Positions 23,037 to 64,000 of a stretch of 64,000 bases of DNA are shown piece by piece; the stretch's first letter is position 1; every line of letters begins with the position of its first letter. Below the pieces are notes generated by a model. The model did no database searches. It had not been told where the DNA came from and was given only the letters and a program-made list of their open reading frames with translations. The stretch is from contig CM067526.1 of the NCBI GenBank assembly GCA_034509925.1, positions 6,966,501 through 7,030,500 of the forward strand. Reading direction: 5' to 3'. A program made the position numbers and the translations under genes. This DNA is from Hirudinaria manillensis. Taxonomy: Eukaryota > Annelida > Clitellata > Hirudinida > Hirudinidae.

Positions 23037-26000
23037 TCAATAACATAATAAAATAATTTTAAAATCTAAGTTATTATCATCAAACATCTTTGATACCCGA
23101 TACGCTTCATTAAACAGCTTATTGTTTGTTCCATCATCAGAGCATCTCACATCAACTAAGGAGATGCCTTTCAAGTTGAGATTCAAATTGCAACACGTCG
23201 CCACCCTCTTTGAGTTCAAGATTTCACGGTTCAAAGTTCAAAAGGTCATTCGATACGCCGATGAATCTTCTTGTAGACGAATCTTTCCATCACTGTGTTT
23301 TCCCCCTTACACTCACGCACGGACCTCTGCATGGACCTATGCTTGGTAGTTTTATCACTTGTGGTCCACATCTAAATCACATTAATGACTCGGAGGTTGT
23401 AAGTTTCCATTGCCTTCCAGTAGTTTGTAACGTGCAACCAGGAATGTAAATATTTGTAAATGATAATTTTCGTTAGATGCATTTATTTTTCTATCATATT
23501 ATTCGGGATTTATTATAACAGACTTGTCAGAAAAAATGCAAGAAATTGTCAGAAAGATAAAAAAATAATCATTTCAAATATATTTTGTCCGAAGTTGGTT
23601 TGTCTTTGGTGAAGTAAATTTTGAAAAGGAGGCAATTTGCGTGAATCTGTAGATATTTAAAAAGATTACTTTAAACATTTACGATAAAAACAAAATACGT
23701 TAAAAATTTTCATCATAGGTTGCCGATGACGATGACGACGATGACGTCTTTGGCAATATTTGGAGAGGTTGCAAATCCAATAAAGGATAAGAAGAGAAAG
23801 ATTATAAAAAAAAAATAAAAAAAAAAAATGATTAAAACCCCATAAATAAATGGCATAAAATGATTGAAATTCTACAAATAAATTGCATAAAATGATTGAA
23901 ATTCATTTCCTTTCAATCGGTTGAATCGTCACGTACCCTAATCTTCATGGTTCTCTTGTAATTTATGTTGAATATTTTTGACGAAAGTTCGCGAAGATCG
24001 AGTGGCAGGTGGTTCCAACCTGACTCCAATTTTAAGGGCAAAAGACAACTGAAGGATTTAAGCACTGGATGACCGATGCCGGTATCAGTTCTGATACGGT
24101 AATTGCTGTTGTACGTGTCTTGCACCTGTTGTTGTTGTTGTTGTTGTGTCATGTTCGAAGTTCATAATGACTGGATAATGTCATTCATTAACTTCTATTA
24201 TCTCTCACGACAGCAGCAATTCTAAAAAAAGCTATTTGACGAAATAATAACCAAATTTAAAAAAAAGAGGAAATAATTTTCAACCCAGTGATATCTCCCC
24301 TCCCCTGGGGAGCATTTTTAAATTATCGGATGAGTTCTTTTAAATAAAATTTTAATTTTTCTTAAAAATTTTAGCAATATGCATTTAATTGGCACAAATA
24401 AATTCGTCTTAATTACCAACTGAAGGCAAAAATTTAATTAAATTATGTTAAACTAATTATGTTAAATTCGATTATTAAATTGTTTTTCTTCAAAGATATT
24501 TTAATTTGAATTTAATAATAATAATAATAATATTATAGCTCATAATAAACAATAATTTCCTTTGGGATTTAATTAATATTTTGTACTTGAATTGAACATT
24601 AGTTGATGAAATGGTGATCTTAGAAAAAGTTTGCATCGACAGGAAATGACGTTATTAGTGCATGACCTACATTATGTAAAAATAATTATTTAAAATAATG
24701 TAAATAAGGATAATAATAAATTAATGCTTGAATATTACTTGAAATTTCATAAATAAATATGTATATAAAGAAACAATAATAACATTCTAATCTGTAATAA
24801 TAATTTTGTTTGGCTTATTAATAATTTGATTTATAAATATTTATTTATTAATTTCTCATTATTACTTGAAATGTTATTTTAAAAAAATTGACAATAATTC
24901 CAACAATATTGCTCGGGCTTATGAATATTATTTAGAATATTATTTAAAGCTCTTATTTATCAGGGTATAATTACAATAGTGCTCTGGCCTCATAATATTA
25001 TTTCAAATATTATCTAGAACTATTATTTATCGAGGTATTATTATAATAATACTCTGGTTTAATAATATTATTTTGAATGTTATTTAGGACTATTATTTAT
25101 CGAGGTATACTTACAATAATACTCTAGTTTAATAATATTATTTATTATTATAATTTAGTTGTTATTATTTATCAAAATATAATTACAATAATATCGATGA
25201 GGAAAGCCCTGCCAAAGTTCCTGAGGACAAAAACGAGGAAGGAAGATTCTGCTTCAACTCCGAACTTGGATCCTGTTTCTGGACTTTGAATGAAACAAGT
25301 GTTCTGCAGGCTGCCATTAAGGAAGTCATTGCAAACGTTTCAATCAGTTAAACGTAAATTATTTAATTATTATATTCGTTTAAATAATATTATTATTAAT
25401 CGGTTTATAAGAATAAATACAGATTGTATGTTAACAAAAGGTGAATATAAATTGCAGGTTTATACAAATAAATCAAGAACACTTTAATTTATTTATAAAT
25501 TATTTATAAACAAGTTTTTTTTTCAACCTCGTGGAAGGAGCAAAAAGTTCCAAGACCTTGGAATTCAAGAATTCGTCATTCACGAGTTTTATGTGAGTTC
25601 CCCTTGGAACCTGAATAATATGTTTTAAATGTTATCACCACAAGTCCTTCAGGTACATAAATGTTAGGACAGGTTTTATTATCGTGACTCATTTCATTAT
25701 AAAATTCTATTTTTATTTCCTAACTTAATGCAATAAAACATTACAGAAGATCTAAATTAATTCAAACGTGCCTGTTTATCATGTTTTGTTGTTAAAGATG
25801 TACCAAGTACTTAAAGAAGTATTCATGTTTGAAGATGTTCTGAAGTTGTCGTTGGACTGATAGCCATCCAATCACCATCCAATCATCAACCGACCGACCA
25901 CCAACCAACCCTCCATCCATCAACCATCCATCCATCATCCATCCACCGACCAACCATCCACCAATCATTCATCAATCATTCATCAATCATTCATCAATCA

Positions 26001-26527
26001 TTCATCAATCATTCATCAATCATTCATCAATCATTCATCAATCATTCATCAATCATTCATCAATCATTCATCAATCATTCATCAATCATTCATCAATCAT
26101 TCATCAATCATTCATCAATCATTCATCAATCATTCATCAATCATTCATCAATCATTCATCATTCATCAATCATTTATCAATCATTCATCAATCATTCATC
26201 AATCATTCATCAATCATTCATCAATCATTCATCAATCATTCATCAATCATTCATCAATCATTCATCAATCATTCATCAATCATTCACCAATCATTCATCA
26301 ATCATCCATCAATCATTCATCAATCATTCACCAATCATTCATCAATCATTCATCAATCATTCATCAACCATTCATAAACCAGCCATCACCCAAACCCCAC
26401 CAAAAACACTAACAGATTTCTTCCAGTTATCCAAGGGCGACGACGACTGACTATCGAAGAAAACGAAATTCTTGTTGTTGCAGTTGTTGGAAAGAATCAA
26501 CTTCACTTCTTGACTTTGACGTGCCAT
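23037..26527 (-). CDS. CFAP20-domain protein (BUG22/CFAP20DC/WDR90-N relative)
   Basis: CFAP20-type proteins sit in the microtubule inner junction of cilia and at centrioles. Five exons join in phase: 26527-26414, 25610-25528, 25310-25187, 24125-23937, 23207-23037. The total is 681 bases, 226 aa. The order of motifs follows the CFAP20 fold: SSPLDNWKKS; then THIKLVNDEFLNSKVLEL; then FIQSPETG..FGVEAESSFLVFVL; then FLIDIIVQDTYNSNYRIR; then LESGWNHLPLDLRELSS and YKRTMKIRRVATC..NLNLKGISLVDVRC. Each aligns by eye with the conserved core of CFAP20 (SKPLQIWDKK, VLEIEG, LGIKLPFLV, DGWNQIQFNLLDF, TLRVQIHANC). Divergence is high, so it is probably a paralogue and not CFAP20 itself. The first exon may miss an upstream MFKN-like start. 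Introns are filled with minisatellites: the 11-base array in intron 1 and the 70-base repeats in intron 3. The final acceptor has two options three bases or fewer apart. Confidence 0.78.
24910..25190. repeat. Four copies of an imperfect ~70-base AT-rich repeat
   Basis: The phrase atttatc..ggtat.attacaata recurs with markers at 24961, 25031, 25101 and 25173, a period of 70-72 bases. The last copy contains the donor site of CFAP20-like exon 3 (GT at 25186-25185). Confidence 0.7.
25961..26370 (+). repeat. 11-base minisatellite (CAATCATTCAT)n
   Basis: About 37 nearly perfect copies of an 11-base unit, preceded by CATC/CCAT-rich sequence. It lies within intron 1 of the CFAP20-like gene. Confidence 0.95.
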
Positions 26528-29276
26528 GTTTTCAATTTCAATTACTTTCAAAAGCTCATCACACGTGCTAAATGTTTTAAAATTAATTAAATTATTAATT
26601 ATTGCGCATGTAAAATGCTATTAATAACTAATTATTCCTACTATTTCCTCCATTTTTTAAACAAATGGTGGATAATTATAGAGCAAATAATTGCTTTTAA
26701 ATGATTTTATTAACAAATAAATGTTTTAATAGCTACAATCGATTTAATCGATTCTAATTCGAAAAAAAAAGTTCAACCTTTGTTTATTCACTTTGTTTAT
26801 CGTGCGTTTGATGACGTTTTCAGTTTGATTTTTCACTAAATTTTAATCTTTCATTGGTTACGGCGTATTTTATTAGTAATAATAATAAAAAAATAATAAT
26901 GATAATAATTTTTATTGATTCATTTGATAACTTTCATGTAACGTTTTGCTGTAAATTTATTTACAATTAGTTTTAAAATAAAAGTTAATAATTATTTATA
27001 AATCCTATTTCCTTTTAAATTTTTAAACCACCGACAACACGATGCTCTTAATGTTTTTATTTCCAGAAACATGGAAAAGTGGAAAACAGGGTCAAAGGTC
27101 ATCCGGTGAAGACAGGAGCGAAGGAAACATTAGTAAATGGAAAAGCATGCGGAACAACGACAGAGTCAAGATCACGTGACAGAATCTAAGCATCACCGTC
27201 ACAAATGCAAGCATCATCATCATCATCATCAGCTTCATCCTCTTCTTCATCGTCATCATCATCATCGAAACGCATGGAAAGCCTAACAATTCCTTGCTGA
27301 AATGTGTACTAGTACGCACGTACAAGTGGAGAAATTGTGTGACCAGTGGTGATGATAATGATGAAGACGATCATAACGATCACGAGGCTGATAAATTCGA
27401 CAAAATGTAAATATGCACTTTTTTCGAGCAACTAAATGTTAGTAATAATTAAAAATAATAAAGTAATAATTAAACATTTTTTTTTAAAATAATAAAAGAT
27501 TAATTTTTAAAAATATTGACCAAAAAATTATTATTACGGCAGCACTGGATGATCATCGAAAACATCGAGGGTAACAGGAAGAGGCATTTGTAGGTCAAAG
27601 AGGTTAAAAAAAACTTTTCAAAGTTTTTGGTTACAACGGAAGTCAAGAAACTCGACATTGGATTCCGCGCAAGAACATGCAGCGCATGATGACATAAACA
27701 ACAATAGCAACATCATTATCATCATCAACAACAACACCATCATCAATGGTAGCAACAACAACATTATCGGAGATTGGACACGTTTCGCTACACTCTGCTA
27801 ATGAGCTCCTATGTACACGAAATTATACGCCAATTTTCTGATTTTGTTTTAATATATGATGACAATACTGGGCTGATATTAATAATGAATAATTAATAAT
27901 ATTAAAAATAATAAATTTAAAAATATTTTTTATCACATGGCAAATTATTTTCAACGATCATAATAATAAATTTAAAGAATTAAGAAATGATTGCTCATTA
28001 GCAGTTAGGGCGTTTTACTTTCTCTAGATGAAGTGATATTTCATGCCATAATATTTCTAAATTTTAACGTGATTTAATATCAATAAATATGAATAATAAT
28101 AATAATAATAAAATTAATATTATTAATAATATCACATGACCGATAAAAATTGCGTTTAAAAATTTACTTGAATCTGAAAAATAAAAAAAAATAAGCCTTG
28201 GATTTAAGAAATTTTTAACTTAAAAGGGATTCTTGAATTTCTCTTCGAGCGGATAAAAACTCGTGCATTACTTAATAAATAAATAAATAGTGTTTAATAA
28301 CAAATATTTAAAAGAACAAAATAATAAATTTTCCGTTAATGTTTTCCAGCGATGGAGCATTTTTTTTGGAGCTGCATTTTGAAATTCTTGCGTGACTATC
28401 TCCACTTTTGAACTTCGGACTGACGTCATCTAAATCTCCACTTGGAATTCAACGAGATGACAATAATAACGACTACACCACCTACCCATGACATCGTACC
28501 TTCCCCCCTGGTGACTATTCCATTTACCCGTGACATCGCACCATGCCGAGTGCACCATGTAGTCTTGAACTCACCACCTTTCCTCTTAATGAGATCACCC
28601 ACTCACGACATCATCATCATCATCATCATCCTCATCGTCATCATCTCCTTAATGACATCATTCACTCATGACATTCTGCCGATGACAGGAGCACTCGCGG
28701 GAGGATGTGTTTGGTCCAACATTTCATGAGCAAATGATAACAAACGTCATCACCAAAAGGATATTTGGTCACGTGGTGCCTGTGGGTCGCTGGAGAAGGT
28801 CCGCTAAACAAGAATGATGTCATATTTTCATCTGAACTGTTTGCTTTGGACAGTATTTAGATATTATTGATTGTAATTTCACAGATTTAAACATTAAAGA
28901 AATAATAATAAATAATACTACTACTAATAATAATAAATATAATAATAATAATAAATAATAATGTTAAATAATAAATATTAATAATGTTAAATAATAAATA
29001 TTAATAATGTTAAATAATAAATATTAATAATATTAAATAATAATAATAATAAATAATATCGGCAAGTATTTTACTTGCCAGTGATGACAACAGATGATGA
29101 GAACCTAAGTTGATTTACGCTTCACAGGAATGAATATTTTATATTATTACTTATATATTATTTTATATTATTTTCCATTTTCTGTAGGAATGATTTTAAA
29201 TGAAACATTTTGTGATGACTCTCATCGGATGGACAAATTTTGTTATCCGAGTTACGATTGGTCCATCAATTTGAAG
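26528..29276. other. Intergenic DNA between the CFAP20-like gene and the lectin gene
   Basis: AT-rich sequence with short GAT/ATC and AAT runs (for example 27208-27270 and 28895-29060). Repeated catgacatc phrases occur at 28486-28690. I found no coding exon with splice support. A TCACGTGA (27172-27179) and a TGACGTCA (28421-28428) occur here. Confidence 0.5.
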
Positions 29277-29282
29277 TTTATT
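29277..29282 (-). terminator. Polyadenylation signal of the lectin gene
   Basis: AATAAA on the minus strand, 51 bases past the stop codon at 29333-29335. Confidence 0.55.
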
Positions 29283-29332
29283 GGTAGATTAGATGGAATT
29301 GATTGGATCGCGGCAGCTGATTGGTCGAATCA

Positions 29333-61396
<32,064 letters not shown>

Positions 61397-62441
61397 GGCG
61401 ACTTTGACTTTTTTTTTTCTATTCTTCGTCGAGGTTCATTTTGATGAGGTCTTATTATTGATGTCCTTGTGGTTGTTGTTGTTGCTATTGTTGTTGTTGT
61501 CTTCGTTGTTGCTGTTGTTGTTGTTGTTGTTGTCACGTCCATGTTTGTCTGAGGTCACTACCGTCATCATCAGTATCATCGTCATCATCATCATCATCGT
61601 CGTCGTAGTCACCGTCTTTGTCGTCGTCGTCATCATAATCATCACTTCCGGCCTCGTCGTGATAGCATCGGATGTTGTCTAAATTGCAATCGTTCGTTCC
61701 GACTCCATCCGAGATTCCAGGGAAGCTGTTGCTATGGAAACGAATTTCCAATCGCACTCATTAAAGATTTAAACGCGAATGCATTATGATAATTTTATTT
61801 ATATGCATAGCAACAAGTACGAAGTAAACTTCAAACGTCTTTGAATATTTGAATAGCATTAAGTAATCTTTCCCCGATTATATTTTAAATAATTTCTGAA
61901 CAAAACATTGCAAACATATTTTTGTAATTCGGAATTTTTATTAAATTGAAATATAAATCAGTTTTTAGGCTGAAATATAATGAATTGATAAGCAATTATT
62001 TTAATAATGTAATTTTAATGTGCAACTGTATTAATTAATTAATTCTATTTTATCATTATTATTTGACATTAAATGTTATTATAATGTAAATGGTAAATGT
62101 TTTCAAAATTACATGTTGCATATATTTAATTAATTCTAATACTTCATTATATGTTGACATGTTTTAACGATTTCATAATATTAATTATTAAAAGGTTCAA
62201 ATAATTACATTGAATTAATTATTCGAAAAGCTTAAATAATTATTTAACATTAATTATTCAAAAGTTTAAAGAATTTATTCAAAAAAACCTTCAAAAGATA
62301 AAAAAAGCCAAAAATTAAAAATTAATTTTAATTACGCCCAGCAACGAAAAGAAATTCATTAAGAAATTATTTCCGCCAGAAAATCTTTCTCAACAACTGC
62401 AACATAATCTGTTGTTGTTGTCGTCGTCGTCGTCGTCGTCG

Positions 62442-62482
<41 letters not shown>

Positions 62483-62600
62483 GCAACATTGGTTGCTGCC
62501 TCGAGATTTTAAAGGCGGTATTTTGATGGAGTGTCCATTAAATTGAAGACGTACTTCACGTTCCGACAGCAAATTGGAAGTTTTAATTTACACTTAAATA

Positions 62601-62601
<1 letters not shown>
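61397..62601. other. Region upstream of the lectin gene
   Basis: Holds GTT/GTC and ATC triplet runs (about 61463-61635 and 62411-62483) and AT-rich DNA. Apart from the X-box, I see no gene or clear core promoter. Confidence 0.4.
61727..61740. promoter_or_regulatory. X-box 331 bases upstream of the lectin-gene start
   Basis: GTTGCTATGGAAAC fits RYYNYY-N2-RRNRAC, in the presumed promoter of the large minus-strand gene. Confidence 0.45.
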
Positions 62602-62602
<1 letters not shown>

Positions 62603-62689
<87 letters not shown>

Positions 62690-64000
62690 TGTTTATTCAC
62701 AATCACGGCCTCCGCCGGAAAACAGTGACCCCAGGTCCCAACAAGGGATCACAGGCAGTCACAACACATCAAGCACAAATAAAAACAGAAGAACAGTCAT
62801 GAACAAACAGAAGCAACAAGCAAAAGTCCAAAACTTAAACAAGGTAATTCAATTATACACGCAGCAAAAGTCCTAAACCCAAACAAAGTAATTCAATTAT
62901 ACACGCAGCTATATACAGTTATATACAAAATCCAAATCATTGTCAGTTCAATATTCTTCTTAATATATGTGCTGTCCCACACAGAGCGATTTTCTGCGCC
63001 TCAAGAGGAGATGGATTTTCCAGGGATGAGATCCAGGTAATCTTTAAATTTCTTTGATGGTCATTCCTAATGCACCAATAACCACTGGTATTACCTGAGA
63101 TCTCACACCCCACATTTCTTTGGATTTCAATCTGTAGGTCTTTATACTTTGTTAATTTTTCCATCTCCTTCCGAGGCACATTCACATCATCCGGGACAGC
63201 AATATCAATTATTAAACAGTTTCTTCTCTTCTTATCGTGGTAAATCAGGTCGGGTCTGTTGGCAGGGACTGTTCTATCAGTTATTATTGGGTAATCCCAC
63301 ATCAACACCCCATGGTCGAACTTTGTAATTCCATTTGGTGTATGTTCGTACCATGTGGTGGTCAGTGGATTCCGCATTCCCTGCCGATTCTCCAATGAAT
63401 ATACCTGGCAACTCTGTTATGCCTCTCTAAATATTCCGTTGCAGCCAGCATACTACATCCTGATACCAAATGGCTAATGCTTTCAATATGCTGATGGCAC
63501 ATTCTACATAAAGCCATCAGCACCCTGATGCAAAATCATCTTTTTAAAATACTTTGTTTGTAGGGCCTGGTCTTGTGCTGCAATTATCAGACTTTCTGTT
63601 TCGGCTTTCAAATCACTCTTTCTGAGCCATTGCACACTTGATTCGCTATCTATGTTTGCATTGTGAAGATTTTTGATGAATTGGCCATGCAGAGGTTTCC
63701 CTGTAATTCTTTTTAACTTTTTCTGTTTCCAGGGCATTTTTGAATTCTTTTCCTAGATGTCCTTTTGTGACATTCAATTTATATTTCAATTTAATTTTAC
63801 TTGTTTCTGTCTGCAGGGAAAATTTTTTTCTAGATTCATCCCATTTTCTTACCAATTGAATCAATCTTCCATCTGCTGCTGCAATATATTCTCCAGGTTG
63901 AGGATGCTTTGTTGATATGCCGATAACAGTTCAATTATGCCTCTACCCCCATTATTCCTTTTCACATACAGTCTGTCAATATCTGCTCCTGGGTGGTGCA
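62603..64000 (-). mobile_element. Decayed 3' end of a non-LTR retrotransposon (runs off window)
   Basis: In minus sense: DIDRLYVKRNNGGRG (about 63960), WLRKSDLKAETESLIIAAQDQ, a zinc-binding CRMC..H..C stretch followed by CSMLAATEYLERHNRVAR, then MWDYPIITDRTVPANRPD and CLIIDIAVP, ending GTAHILRRILN with stop at 62943. This is the familiar C-terminal part of LINE pol proteins. RPD followed by D-I-A resembles a PD-(D/E)xK endonuclease core. Frameshifts near 63710, 63506 and 63375, and a stop near 63850, show it is dead. A 3' UTR with a 44-base tandem duplication (62820-62907), AATAAA (62692-62697) and an (AAT)n tail (62603-62689, about 29 units) completes the 3' end. The reverse-transcriptase core lies beyond the window edge. 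Confidence 0.85.
62943..63990 (-). pseudogene. LINE pol C-terminal fragment, frameshifted
   Basis: Coding remnant of the retrotransposon described above. Recognisable pieces lie in different frames at 63990-63850, 63864-63720, 63737-63506, 63508-63375 and 63395-62943. No intact protein can be made from it. Confidence 0.85.

Noticed and set aside
25195..25350. Plus-strand frame NIDEESPAKVPEDKNEEG...
   Set aside because: It looked coding at first, but the opposite strand carries CFAP20-like exon 3, which fits family and splice phase. The plus frame is its shadow.
25961..26370. CRISPR-like regular repeats
   Set aside because: The units are 11 bases and adjoin without spacers, and the DNA is eukaryotic. 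The 70-base and 18-base repeats lack a constant repeat with unique spacers.

Overview
The window is nuclear DNA from an invertebrate animal. Genes are split by GT-AG introns, the DNA is AT-rich, simple-sequence tracts are abundant, and the gene families are animal ones (MBT-repeat Polycomb-type protein, E2F4/5, cilia proteins, SUEL lectin). I could not assign a phylum. Exon borders were worked out by eye from splice sites and reading phase. For every multi-exon gene given below, except one CFAP57 junction and the unidentified 7.5 kb locus, the phases close exactly.

Positions 1-20,230 are gene-dense with short introns. In order: an MBTD1/L3MBTL2-type gene (minus, C-terminus off the window edge); a possible tiny coding stretch near 5.3 kb (plus); proteasome lid subunit PSMD7/Rpn8 (minus); an unidentified small plus-strand locus at 7.5-8.1 kb; cilia protein CFAP57 (minus, 21 exons); an intronless T5orf172/MUG113 (GIY-YIG-like) gene (minus); and an E2F4/5 transcription factor (plus). 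The last two are divergently arranged over a shared 1.07 kb region.

Positions 20,230-29,330 look empty at first, but a minus-strand CFAP20-domain gene is hidden at 23,037-26,527. Its five short exons are separated by repeat-filled introns.

Positions 29,333-61,396 form one large minus-strand gene of seven exons (about 598 aa). It encodes a type I membrane protein: signal peptide, SUEL lectin domain, CUB-like domain, Sushi-like module, TM helix and a 239-aa tail. Its introns carry most of the window's long microsatellites, plus an unusual number of TGACGTCA, TCACGTGA, X-box-like and E2F-like palindromes.

Positions about 62,600-64,000 hold the decayed 3' end of a non-LTR retrotransposon (minus) with an AAT-repeat tail.

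Two cilia-linked genes (CFAP57 and the CFAP20-domain gene) lie within 11 kb of each other. A strong RFX X-box sits just upstream of CFAP57. E2F-type sites lie upstream of both E2F and the MUG113 gene. The regulatory readings are inference.
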